Assembly (NCBI GenBank): GCA_030737875.1
Contig: CM060922.1
Span: 319,463,456 to 319,527,455 of the forward strand
Source of the DNA: Allium sativum
Lineage: Eukaryota > Streptophyta > Magnoliopsida > Asparagales > Amaryllidaceae
Reading direction: 5' to 3'
DNA length: 64,000 bases
Under the pieces are notes generated by a model. That model saw only the letters and a program-made list of their open reading frames with translations. It had not been told where the DNA came from and made no database searches. Position 1 is the stretch's first letter; each line of letters opens with the position of its first letter. Below are positions 1 to 11,184 of the stretch, piece by piece. The translations under genes and the position numbers were made by a program.

Positions 1-673
1 ATTAATAAACACTATATATTACTTAGAACTAAATAAACATGTACATGTCAAAAAATAAAGTGGCACATAAATTATAATAAACTGAGATTTTCATTATTTA
101 GGAAATAATTATAAAAGAACAATTTAAAATTTTGGGATTTAGCGTAAAACATACTTGAATACCAACCGAAAAGGATTTAATAATTACATCGGTTATGAGC
201 AAATATTATTTTGCTAATTCTAAATAAGCAATGATTATAAGTTATTTATTATAGAACATAAATTATTATTTATTATTACTTATAAATCATTGATTAGAGA
301 AAATAAATTATTAATTATTGAACATTTTAATAATTATTAAAATATAACACTAAGGTATATCGTAGAAAAATAATATAAACATCTCTTGCAAATTTGTTGG
401 AATTCTATTGCAAAATAGCTTCAATAAATATTCGTCGGTATTCTGCTTGTATTTGCAGTGGAAAATAGCGACAGAAATTTTTTGTCGGTAATTTGACGTA
501 ATTTGCAAAGGATTAGTGAGCGGTGACAGAATATGACGGCAACAAATAAAAGAACAAAAGTTTGAAAATACAGAAAGCTATCACTTGCAAATCACATGGA
601 AATCCTTCGCAAATTAGCGACGGAATTTTCTGCTTCTAAAAATTTGACGCTAAATTGGTGTTTTCTTGTAGTG
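1..673. mobile_element. Right end of a second CACTA (En/Spm-like) transposon, left part outside window
   Basis: The segment ends at 661-673 with TTTTCTTGTAGTG, the reverse complement of the CACTACAAGAAAA terminus typical of plant CACTA elements. The DNA before it has short recurring subterminal motifs (variants of TAGCGACGGAATT and TTTGCAA at about 430-660), as expected for transposase-binding repeats. No coding region is visible. The element appears to have truncated the LTR that begins at 674. The other terminus and the 3-bp target duplication lie outside the window. Confidence 0.7.
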
Positions 674-1015
674 TGTAGTTGTAGATCTATTCTTATCTAC
701 TAATATGAATACTCCTATTCTGATTTGCTTTACCGTAGAAGAAAGACTAGTTTAGATTTGTCCAGCATGGAGGCTCCATGAATTAGTGTATTGTGAATTA
801 GGTTTAGGTCTAGGTATGTTTACATAGGTGTATGTGATGAATAAAACCTTTTAGATCTGACTAGGATTCATCTAAACCATTCAAATTAAAATGACACATC
901 ACTCAGCCAACTAGAAGAGGCCACGTCAGCCCTAAAACTCAAAAATCGTCATTAACCAATAAAAAAGCGCCATGTGTACAACATGATGTGCAGCAGGGGT
1001 GTTGACACCCACACG

Positions 1016-1041
1016 TCATATATATATATATATATATATAT
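1016..1041. repeat. (TA)n microsatellite
   Basis: A run of about twelve AT dinucleotides lies inside the LTR remnant. Confidence 0.9.
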
Positions 1042-1210
1042 CATTTTTATTTTTATTTTATATGTATATATATGTGTATATTTATTTATTCTTCTTTTTA
1101 ACCGTCTTTTCAATTAATCCTCCAATTGGCCCTTTTCACACTAAACCGCTTTCTAGTTGAACTGCGTTCACACTAGGCCACTTTTTAGCAATTGCCCTAA
1201 AACAAAAATA

Positions 1211-1282
1211 TGGCACTGGCGGGAATTGAACTCATAATCCCTTACGTATAATTCACATGTATTAACCAAATGAGCCACTAAG
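1211..1282 (-). other. tRNA-like (pseudo-tRNA or SINE-head-like) segment
   Basis: Read on the minus strand, the segment has an A-box-like TGGCTCATTTGGTTAATAC and, about 35 nt later, a B-box-like GAGTTCAATTCCCGCC, and ends in GTGCCA. Spacing fits RNA polymerase III internal promoters and tRNA-derived SINE heads. The acceptor and T stems do not pair well, so it is not a functional tRNA as read. It lies inside the LTR remnant. Confidence 0.35.
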
Positions 1283-1699
1283 TCTTTTACTATTAAGACT
1301 TAGGAAAATGGTATATATTATTCTCTCATTCCTCTTTTTCATGTTTTGCTGCAATATTTAATTTAAAGATATCTTCTTCATTTTAAATCAGTTTTCTACA
1401 AACTATAGGTCTAAATTGACTAGAAAATCGCCACGAACGCAATAACGCTAATTTCATGACCAAATTCTGGAGGCTCTTCAAATTCTCCTTTTTATTTCTT
1501 TTTTTAATGCTCGCATGCATTTCTTCGCATTTATGTATTGCATGTAATTTCTTTTATTTATCCTTTTCTTCATTTCACTGCATTAACTTATTACATGCAA
1601 TTTATTATCATTATTTAATTTCTCTCTCAAATATATCTATGCATACAATATATTTACATATTTCCACATTTTTAATTTCATTAAAAATTCGGGGTGTTA

Positions 1700-4600
1700 C
1701 ACTTTTCAAAAGAAAAGGATAACCGTAAGACCAAATCCATACATAAATACGGACAGTTTTTACCTTACGATAACCCAAAACATTTTTGAAATCAATATTC
1801 TATTCTGATATTATAATAGTGTCTAAAAACAAATAAAAACAATCTAGCGGAATGCTTGCATCTCACGCTCCACATAGTATACAATCAAAACCGCGAGCGC
1901 TTATTAGAGAATGGATTTCCATGGCAAGGTATGGGCAACCACCTTTCCGACAATGTACCTCCGGAGATGAATACATTGGGGTTCAAAAAGAACATCTTGC
2001 AACCCAAGCTAAACATGACCGACCCCCCACTTCGCTTGAGAGTACCAAATATATCATCATCACGGTAGGGGGCCATCCAACCGAACCGATAACATATATA
2101 CAAAAATAAAAGGGACAACAAAAGGCATTTGATTTCTACAGATCACGTAATGATGTAATGGGTGCGACCCACATAGCCATGCGACTTGATTTTGTGCCAT
2201 TTCCCGGTTGATGAGGCTTGAGGTTAAACTTAAATTTTAGAACGTCTGGCCACCATTCACTTTGAATGCCACATCATCAGATCCGTCAGAATCACCAATT
2301 GACTCCCACGAAAATATTCTCGTTGTTTAAGAGAAAGGCCTTATCTCTATCGCAACTATGATACGTTTGTAGAAATCAACATACGTAATCCCTTTGGAAG
2401 TACTCTATCCGACATTCGTCCATACAAGTCATCCAAGAACAGGATGAACCGAAGGCACCCTCCTACCACATTCTAGGTATCACCCAATAGATCAGTAATG
2501 AGTATTCCTTACAATCCGTAGATTCCAATCACGATAGAATCACTATCGAAATATCTCCAACCGCTTAACCAGAGAAATTCAACAAGTAGTCCTTTCGCTC
2601 ATGAAATCAATGGTCTACAACTGCTCCATCTTCAATTAGCATCTTCCATGTATTTGCTGATTCGGAATGGTTTTCGAATATAAATTCGATCCCGGTCTTT
2701 CCGTGCCAACAATCGTGTTGACCGAATTTGATAGTCGGTTATTTAACTATCAAATAAATAATCATGAGAATAAAATGAGTTTAAAAATGAGTTTACTAGT
2801 TCACCAGCATTACATGGCCTTTTAACTAAAAATAATTAACGAGCAGTTAATTGAATTTCTAAATATCTCAATATTTTTAACACGGTATTTACTTCTTATT
2901 TAACATAAGATTTATTTTCAAAACTATTTCAAATACATTAGAATTAAATCATATATATATATATATTCCCAACCTTGTTTTTACAAATTTCACGTAAACC
3001 ATTATTACATGAAAACAATATCCAATTTCTATTCTTAGAACAAACTCATTCCAAAACTTAACCTTTTTATTTCCTTTTAATTTTGGAAATATCATTATAT
3101 ATAAATATATATATATATATATTCTCAAATCTTCCTATTTCCGTTACTTTGGAAATATCATTATAAACATTCTCAAATCCAGCGATTAATATTACGTTAT
3201 TATTTCACATATGTAAATAATAAATTATTCTTAATCTCTTTCCTATTACAAACTAATATCATCCTTAGAAATCCCCAAGTCGTTCAAGTTGGGGTATCTA
3301 TTTACCTCTCAGACCTGGATCAACAACGGTCTTATCTTAAGATAGATATGAATTATGATTAAAATCCATATTTCACTTTAATATCAAAGACAAATCTCAT
3401 TTAACTATTTTATTTAATATGCGGTTTTATTAAACCTTCTTACTTTTGGAAATCCCCTTCTTGAATATAACTATTGTTTCTTAATTCATTGATTAAGAAA
3501 TGAATTACTAAAATATCACTTGTCCTTCTACTTCTTTAAACAATTCATTTAGTAACTCAGATTTTTGTTCCAAAACCCTATTACTCACTCCTTTACTAAA
3601 TTAACTTTTAACACTCTCTTTTCTAATCCATTCAACCATTAGCAGCCATAACACACAAATTGTAAACTTTACTTATATAAAAGTATAAGTAGGAAGAACT
3701 GAGTGAGTTTAACTCACCTTGATCTGATTCGTCGAAACGGTTCGGTTACAGTTAAATTAAACAGTCATAAAATTTAATTGTAAATTCCAGTTGTCTCTAT
3801 TTTTTCTTAGAACAGTTCCATGATGTTGTATCCATCAAGACGATTCCAGCGATATATGGCTTGTTGAATTCTAACAATAACCGACTGAGTTATTAACATT
3901 TTTAAGTTAATATAAATTATTTATAATATTAACTTTTAATCACTTATGTTATAACAAAATAATTACTTTGGTCATTAAAAGTCAAGGGTTGACAGTTTTG
4001 TCCCCTTCCCGTTCAGACCTCCCAACTGTTGTATCCTGCACAAATTTTAACATATTACTAATTATGATAATTATTTCCAAATTCGTTTAAATATAAAATT
4101 AATTAAATTTCACCAATTTGTGTCGACCGGATTTAAATTACCCAAGGCCAAATAACTTATGTCTCTCTCTTCTGTTCCAATTATATGGCCGAACATTGAC
4201 TTCTTCTTGTACATCTTTTCCTCCATCAGTCTTTGAAAATAAGGATTTATTCACGTTAAGCAATAATTTGATTTTATTAATTAATGCTTAATCAAAGATT
4301 AAGAACCTAATTACTTAACTCAAACAGTCTGATGGTCGATAATTCCATTTCTTCGTTTTATCTGCCGACCTTTTGATTTTACCCACGGCGGTCTTGTTTC
4401 CCTTATCATCAATTTTCTTTATACATGAGCAGGCCACCAAAATATATTTACTAAACAGGAAATAGCGTGACCAATTTCCTTCCCACTTCAGCGGTTTTTG
4501 TTCCATTCCTTCGCTCCAAGAAATGTTCAGACGACTCGAAGAAATACGCGGAAACTATATCTTCCTCTATGTCGTCGCCTGCACCACCGGACTTTGATCT

Positions 4601-5522
4601 AACACCTCCTCCCGATGAAGTCACGCGTGAGCCACACTCTCGACCAGAAACTCGCCATATCCGGTCGCCTCTAGGTGGAGAAAAACCCACCCAAACGCCG
4701 CTGATTCAACCGCTGTATCCACCATCACAAAGCACCAAATCGAATCTCCACCGTTGAATAATAAGAACTTGTCGAGCTAAGGAAAATTGGTGTTGTGGTT
4801 AAAGCCGGGATCGAGAGAAATAGGGCAAAATCAGTAGAGATATTGCTGTCGTTCATTGCAGTAGTGTCGGCCACGAAATATGGCTGACCACGCACTAAAT
4901 TTTGACTTCAGAGAATAGGGTTACGCTTGCAAATATATAAAAGTAGGCATAAAATATTAATATTTTATTTTCTAATAACTTACATGTGAAATATCACCTC
5001 AAAACACTCACGTATGACCTTCGTTTTTGAAAAAAATGTAATCCTAGCATAAAGAAATATTCCAGACACGATGGGACATGTTTTGTCGAATTCCGAGATC
5101 GTTTGTGAAAAGTCCTTTATAAATCATAGGCTAAAAATCATGCGTTTAAAATTCTTACGATCACAAAATAAATTAAATTAACCTAAACTTTGAAACTCTA
5201 CTTGACCTCTTCCTTACGAATCCAATGAAATTTGATTAGTTAAAATCGGAGTTTGTTTGGCCAGTCGTTTATTCCTTTAAATTTACCACCGTCAAATAAT
5301 ACAACCAATTAAATAAAAACAAGAGCGTTTGACGCTGCCACGATCAAACGGTATGTCTGATTGACTTGGAAATTGAAATCTTATAATAATTAATTAATAC
5401 GAATCCAACGGCACAAATTTAATGGCATTCCGAGACTGTTTCCCCGCACGCAATTTGTATACACCAAACAACGATATTTTAGAGACCAAAATACTCGATG
5501 TCCAAAAATAATAAACTATCTG
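1700..5522 (-). other. Unresolved AT-rich non-coding repeat DNA, possibly an old minus-strand LTR
   Basis: No convincing gene is visible. On the minus strand a TATA-like TTTTATATATTTG at about 4932-4944 is followed by sequence resembling a transcribed leader (AACCCTATTCTCTGAAG near 4900-4920) and a more GC-rich block at about 4460-4760. This is the same order (TATA box, then GC-rich leader) as in the giant LTRs to the right. A palindromic GTGAGTTTAACTCAC occurs at 3701-3715. Short reading frames at 1852-2109 and 4451-4757 have no recognisable domain. I did not find LTR termini, a PBS or a PPT. Element B interrupts the stretch at 5523. Confidence 0.3.
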
Positions 5523-6411
5523 TGTAACAACTCAGAATTTCTGAACCACTTCAAAAAATTTATTTTAGCTATTTTAATGGATTTTGATTATTTAAAATGA
5601 TTTATATTAAATAATAAAGATTTAAAATTTATTTAAATCTAAGTTAAAACATATATATTTATTTTAATTATAAAACAAACTCGCAATGGCGCGGTAGTTT
5701 GAAAATTCGATTTTTGAATCTCAATTAAATGTATAAAATTCAGTATAAATCGGATTTCAGTAAAATAAGAAACCTTAGAATCTATTTAATTATAACTTTC
5801 TAACGAATGTAAGAAATTGAGATTTCACTTTACAAATAGTAAGTTATGTCCAGTTTAAAATTTAAAATAATCGCTATGTAATTTATATATATTTTAAATA
5901 ATATATAGCCCTTGAAAATAACCATTTTGCAAACAACCTCCATTTTCGACGCAACCACTTTTGTTGGATCCAGAATGTCAATTCATAATCAGGTTTAAAT
6001 TTTCATAATTTTTGGAATTAATATGTGTGCGTGGTGAATTTAAATGTGTTCGGTAATTTCAGTTTGAATTTAAGCGACTGGAAAAAGGCCATTTTTAAAA
6101 CGGTCTCCAAATTCGACGAAACTGGTTCTGTTAGGACCCTATCGTCAAAACAGGATTAGATTTAATTTTTCTGTAATTTTTGAAGTCAGTATATGGTCCC
6201 GGTAAATTAAAATGTACGTTGGAATTCAATATTGAACGCTATATTAATTTATATTTTAATATTGATAAAAACCGATCGAAACAGTGGAATTGGCTTACGA
6301 AACATATTCCATTATGCCCGAAATAGGGTTGTTTGGCTAGGGGCTTCAGTCATTGGGTTTGATTTGGAGTTTGGAGATTAAACAACTATTTTACGAATTA
6401 AATAATATAAA

Positions 6412-6427
6412 TTTATATATAAATAGC
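6412..6427 (+). promoter_or_regulatory. TATA box of element B 5' LTR
   Basis: TTTATATATAAATAGC is a canonical plant TATA box, followed by AAACCCTAATTCCC-type leader sequence. The same motif is at 28516-28529 in the 3' LTR. It places the U3/R boundary about 0.9 kb into the LTR. Confidence 0.6.
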
Positions 6428-6705
6428 CTTGAAAATAGTGGAAACCCTAATTCCCATTTCTGAGCTGCCACTTCGAAACCAACAGTCTAGATCTTCCTAA
6501 TTTCCTTTTCAAAAATCTCCTAATCCATAGCAAATTAAATCATAGAATCAAAACAAAAATCAAAGAGCAAAACGAGGGATTCGAGATAATACGGCTATGA
6601 TCATCTAACTTGTGTCGTGGTGGTCGGAATTTGCACGAGAACAGGCAAAGTTCGACGTTGATTTGCATGCGCTAGGGGAGCTCGAGCTCGAAGCCGCTTC
6701 TAGCA

Positions 6706-6831
6706 ATGGGTGAAGGCGCTCCGGCTCGTCGTATGGTGGCCCTCGATCGATCTCAGGTGGTCCGGTTGGTGATGCGCAAGTTGAAGTTCATCGTGAAGAT
6801 GGGTTGCGAGGTAGAAGACGACGTCAAATAA
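6706..6831 (+). CDS. Small reading frame in element B LTR leader (41 aa), unknown function
   Basis: The frame starts at an ATG in a GC-richer block about 290 nt after the TATA box and encodes a short basic-then-acidic peptide beginning MGEGAPARRMVALDRSQVV. The 3' LTR has the counterpart at 28809-28961 (50 aa), beginning MGEGAPMRHMVALDQSQVV and running on because the downstream stop differs. The two agree at most residues, including a KMGCEVEDDV segment near the C-terminus. LTR copies start identical, so shared sequence alone is not proof of selection. It could be the first exon of a captured host gene or an upstream reading frame. No family was recognised. Confidence 0.35.
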   Translation: MGEGAPARRMVALDRSQVVRLVMRKLKFIVKMGCEVEDDVK

Positions 6832-7570
6832 TTAAAGGGATTAAAGGAATGGTTAACTTAATTTTGCACATATTTTTATGTAATTAAGGTAATTAATAGT
6901 TTAAAAAGTCGTAACTTGTTCAAACAGAAACAGAATTCAACAATTCAAGATGCGTTGGAATCGTGGCGATGAACTCTAAAACATGGAACTGACCAGAATG
7001 GAAATGGAGCAAATTGGATTTTTAGCTAAATTAAACGCGTGTTAGCGTTTAATTTAGCTGAAAAATATAATCTTCAAATAAAGACTGGCGGAGTGGAAAT
7101 GAATGTGAGAACTCTCGCACTCAAATCATTTAAATTATGGTATTACATCATAGGTTGTAAACGGGTTTATAGAAGTCGGGTTAAGTATAGAAACGCTATT
7201 TTTAACCCCGAACGGGTTTATCGTTCGATTTTATTCATTTTAAAATAATATCGAAAAGAATTGATTTCCAAATCTGATATTTTGAAAATATTATCATTTT
7301 AATATTATAATGATATGGAATATTCAATTTTGATTTAAAATTGAAAATGAAGTTAAAATCGATTTAAAATGAATTTATAGATATTTTATAAAATACATTT
7401 TAAATGTAAATTGACAATGTATACATATTATATATATATACATATATATATATGTATATAATGGCTAAAATAGAACGCGGCGACCGTTCGCGTATTTCAA
7501 CCATTAACTTCAAATTGATGTAACGGGAGACCCGACCGTCGGATTCTCCTAAAACTAGAACAGTTGGGTT

Positions 7571-7575
7571 CGTAT
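7571..7575 (+). repeat. Target-site duplication of element A (left copy)
   Basis: CGTAT immediately before the LTR start TGTAAC. The matching copy is at 23139-23143. Removing A and one copy restores a continuous element B LTR reading GGGTTCGTATCGAAAAG. Confidence 0.95.
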
Positions 7576-8502
7576 TGTAACAACCCGTAAAATCTGGGCC
7601 AGTTTAAAATTTTTATTTTGGCCATTTTAGCGAATTTAGATTATTTAAAATGAATTATTTTAAATAATATCGACGAGAGATTTTATTTGAATATAATTCG
7701 AACGTATATATTATATACGTCGTCGTTAGAATATATAATAATTATATATAATTCTAAAAGGAATTGAAAATGGCGCGGTAGTTCGAAAATTCGATTTCTA
7801 ATTTCAAATGAATATACAGAATTCAATATAAGTCAGAATTGAACGAAACAAGAAATATTTGAATCTGTATAACTAGATCTTTGTAACGAAGTTAACAAAC
7901 TGAGATTTTATTTTAGAAATGATAAGATATGTCCAGTTTAAAATTAGAAATAGTCGCTGTGGAATTTATATATATTTTTATATATATAAGGCCCTTAAAA
8001 ATAGCAATTTTGCAAACGACCTCGGATTTCGACGAAACCAGTTTTGTTGGGTCCGTGATGTTAAATTATTGCTAGATTCCAAATTTCATAATTTTTCGAA
8101 TCAATATGTGAGCGTGGCAAAGGAAAACGCGTTTGACCGGTTTCAGTTGATTTTAGTCGACCGGAAATTGGCCATTTTTCAAACGGTCTCAGAATTCGAC
8201 GAAACTAGTTTAGTTAGGACCGTATCGTCAATACGAAGCTAGAAAATATTTTTCGAGAATTTTTAGAGTTAGTATGTGGCCCCGGTAATTTGAAATGTAC
8301 GTTTAAAATTCAATATAAAGATTTATATTTTAAATTTTACGGAAACTGACTGTAACAGTCGAAATGGCTTACGAAACCTATTCCATTGTGTCCGGGATGG
8401 GGGTAGTTAGCTAGGGGCGACACTGGTTCGGTTTGATTTGGAGTTTAAATGAAAATTCTCTTTTTAAAAGAAAAATAGAATTAAATATTAATTAAAATAA
8501 TC

Positions 8503-8517
8503 ATATTTATATATACT
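8503..8517 (+). promoter_or_regulatory. TATA box of element A 5' LTR
   Basis: A TATTTATATATACTC motif lies just before a C-rich start-site-like tract and the GC-rich leader. The same arrangement is in the 3' LTR at 16827. It implies a U3 of about 0.93 kb and more than 6 kb of R plus U5. Confidence 0.55.
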
Positions 8518-8842
8518 CCCTCCCCCCCCCCCTCGTTTCTTTAAAATCAAAAATCGATTCAGAAAAAAAAAAAAAATAAGGGCTTCGAGGCCTAATCGTC
8601 GACGCCGCGCCGCCAGGGGGGGTGACCCATCGCCGTCGCCCCTTCTTCCACCAGCCCCCTCCTCTTCTCGAGCTCCTCCGCCTCCGTCCATCCACCTCCG
8701 TTCGAAGCCCGTCCCCAAAAGGAAAACCGCCGAGCCCCCTTAGTCCACCACCGCCTCCAGCGACTCCATCCGCACCGACCTCCGCCTGAACCCCCCCCCC
8801 CCCCCCCCCCGCCCCAAGATTCGAAACCGCCGACGCCCCCCT
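8518..8842 (+). other. GC-rich leader block of element A LTR
   Basis: This is an island of high GC and strong strand bias (C-rich on +) in an AT-rich LTR, starting with poly-C and containing a second poly-C run of about 22 near 8790-8811. It resembles the 5' UTR or first exon of a plant gene. The 3' LTR copy is 16844-17144 with much shorter poly-C runs. The long glycine-rich frame on the opposite strand (8507-8851) is a by-product of this composition. Element C has an equivalent block at about 36965-37235. Confidence 0.6.
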
Positions 8843-8848
8843 GTAAGT
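8843..8848 (+). promoter_or_regulatory. Candidate 5' splice site in element A LTR
   Basis: GTAAGT follows the GC-rich leader at a sharp switch to T-rich, intron-like sequence. A possible acceptor is TATGTAG/AGGATCC at 10238-10250, which would make the 34-bp array intronic. Element C has GTGAGT at the same place (minus strand, 36958-36963). No transcript evidence is available. Confidence 0.4.
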
Positions 8849-9240
8849 CATTATTTATTTGTTTTATTTGTTTTATTTTTATTTTATCAACAGGAAAATT
8901 AAAACTGATTTTAATAAGAAAAATAAAACTGATTTAATAGGATATTTAAAAACTGAATTTGAATTAGGTTTAAAACTGGAATTTTAATAAAGATTTAAAA
9001 CTGTTTTTTTTTATAAAGGCTTTAGACTGATTTTAATTTTTAGTTAAAAGAAAAAGATTCAAACTTTAAAAAGAAAAAGATTCAAACTTTAAATAGAAAA
9101 GATCATATTTTTTTTATGGAAAAGACGGAATTTTTATTGAGTAGGAGAAGTAAGATACGATTGTTATATTTTTTTAAACAATAAAAATATAATTTTTACA
9201 TCATAGGAATATTAAAAATATAATCTTTATTTTGAAAATA

Positions 9241-10230
9241 TGATTTTTATATATTGAACTTTGAAGTAGAAATTCGATTTTTATATATTGAACTTTGAAA
9301 TAGAAATTCGATTTTTATATATTGAACTTTGAAATAGAAATTCGATTTTTATATATTGAACTTTGAAATAGAAATTCGATTTTTATATATTGAACTTTGA
9401 AATAGAAATTCGATTTTTATATATTGAACTTTGAAATAGAAATTCGATTTTTATATATTGAACTTTGAAATAGAAATTCGATTTTTATATATTGAACTTT
9501 GAAATAGAAATTCGATTTTTATATATTGAACTTTGAAATAGAAATTCGATTTTTATATATTGAACTTTGAAATAGAAATTCGATTTTTATATATTGAACT
9601 TTGAAATAGAAATTCGATTTTTATATATTGAACTTTGAAATAGAAATTCGATTTTTATATATTGAACTTTGAAATAGAAATTCGATTTTTATATATTGAA
9701 CTTTGAAATAGAAATTCGATTTTTATATATTGAACTTTGAAATAGAAATTCGATTTTTATATATTGAACTTTGAAATAGAAATTCGATTTTTATATATTG
9801 AACTTTGAAATAGAAATTCGATTTTTATATATTGAACTTTGAAATAGAAATTCGATTTTTATATATTGAACTTTGAAATAGAAATTCGATTTTTATATAT
9901 TGAACTTTGAAATAGAAATTCGATTTTTATATATTGAACTTTGAAATAGAAATTCGATTTTTATATATTGAACTTTGAAATAGAAATTCGATTTTTATAT
10001 ATTGAACTTTGAAATAGAAATTCGATTTTTATATATTGAACTTTGAAATAGAAATTCGATTTTTATATATTTAACTTCGAACTAAAAATTCGATTTTTAT
10101 ATATTTAACTTCGAACTAAAAATTCGATTTTTATATATTTAACTTCGAACTAAAAATTCGATTTTTGTATATTGAATAGTGAAATAAAAATTCGATTTTT
10201 ATATATTGAATAACGAAGTCAAAATTCGAT
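9241..10230 (+). repeat. 34-bp minisatellite in element A 5' LTR
   Basis: The unit contains GAACTTTGAAATAGAAATTC followed by GATTTTTATATATT (34 bp). About 24 near-identical units run to about 10070, then three units of a TTAACTTCGAACTAAA variant and two more diverged units. The homogeneous core and diverged 3' edge suggest local expansion. It has no spacers and is not a CRISPR array. Confidence 0.95.
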
Positions 10231-10244
10231 TTTTACATATGTAG

Positions 10245-10330
10245 AGGATCCGGGCAACGAAGATGACGAAGATGCGATAGCGACGAAGATTTCTATCGAT
10301 GAAGTGCCGTGGAGCTGGATAGCTATATGT
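10245..10330 (+). other. Exon-like acidic patch downstream of the minisatellite
   Basis: One frame reads EDPGNEDDEDAIATKIS and then IDEVPWSWIA, an acidic, non-repetitive stretch following a possible splice acceptor. Element C has a diverged match (GGATCC plus a TGAGAACTTCTCAC-like end) at about 36510-36535 on the minus strand. It may be a relic of a captured exon. No family recognised. Confidence 0.25.
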
Positions 10331-11184
10331 GAGAATTTCTCACCTTTCAATTTTATTTCTAGTTATATATATATACTAGGATGCAGACGGTGCTTAGTAG
10401 CACCCGACACAATCGTCCACAGACCATGGACTTGTTTGTTTGGCTGTTTGGTTATTGATTGTGATATTGGTTTGAATGTGGTTTGTGGTGTGAAAAATCG
10501 AATCGATAAATTGGTTAGGATTAGACGTGCGCCGTTATAAGACGAGGGAGTAAGGCTAGGTTAGACCCTTACTCCAAATTTTGTGGTTTTGCAAAATGAA
10601 ATTGATTTGATTGATGAGTGAATGGCGTGGGCCTTCACTAGACCGGGGATAAGGCTAGGCCTCGTCCCGTTTCTAGTATCGTGCCGTTATGCCGCCGAAA
10701 TTTTCTAAAATATGTTAGAAAAGTAAAAATATCATTTTATTTAAAGAATGAACCGAAGAGAAATTCATATGTTGAAATAAAATGTTTTGTCGTTAAAAAT
10801 ATAAATTTTAACGTGAATGTGAATAAATAAAATATTCATTTGCAAACCAGATGGTTTGTTTATGTACACTTATTTGAAGGACATTGATTGGGTCGATAAA
10901 TTTTACACATCGCCCAACTGCACAAATAAAATCTGTGTTTGATTGTTTGAAACCCTACACGGGTGTTGGGATGATATTTGACGTACACTAATCCCGATTG
11001 TTTAGTTGTGTGTCGATCGATTGATTGACAGACTGTTATAAGCGTTGAATATTTATATTTGATGCTTATACAGTGTAGAATGCACTTTGGATGATGGTTG
11101 ATTATTCATCGTTGTTGATATATGCATGTGTTGTAGAAAATCCATATAATTAACATTATATGGTAATTGATTGGGCCTCATTCC

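Larger units (their letters stand above)
674..1699 (-). mobile_element. Truncated LTR remnant related to element D (U3 side)
   Basis: The right edge reads AATTCGGGGTGTTACA at 1684-1699, which on the minus strand is an LTR start, TGTAACACCCC, as in element D. Several landmarks occur in the same order as in the D LTR: a TATA-like GTTTACATAG near 820, an AACCATTCA...CACTCAGCC segment near 877-910 and a GAACGCAAT segment near 1434. Similarity is patchy, so this is a diverged relative. The left part of the LTR is missing at the CACTA end at 673. No polypurine tract follows position 1699, so this was probably a solo or 5' LTR copy. The only reading frame (1456-1722) is low-complexity and not credible. 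Confidence 0.55.
5523..7575 (+). repeat. Element B 5' LTR, first segment
   Basis: Begins TGTAACAACTC and aligns with the 3' LTR from 27625. It includes U3, the TATA box at 6412 and a leader containing a small reading frame at 6706. Relative to the 3' LTR, about 0.8 kb (3' LTR about 29270-30045) is missing at about 7160-7180. It breaks at GGGTTCGTAT, where element A entered. Confidence 0.85.

Noticed and set aside
4451..4757. Overlapping frames on both strands in a GC-richer block
   Set aside because: No family match; more likely an LTR-type leader than a protein.
8507..8851. Glycine-rich protein on the minus strand
   Set aside because: A translation of poly-C and GC-rich leader sequence; the LTR copies shift frame with homopolymer length.
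9241..10230. CRISPR-like array
   Set aside because: Head-to-tail 34-bp units without unique spacers in plant nuclear DNA: a minisatellite.
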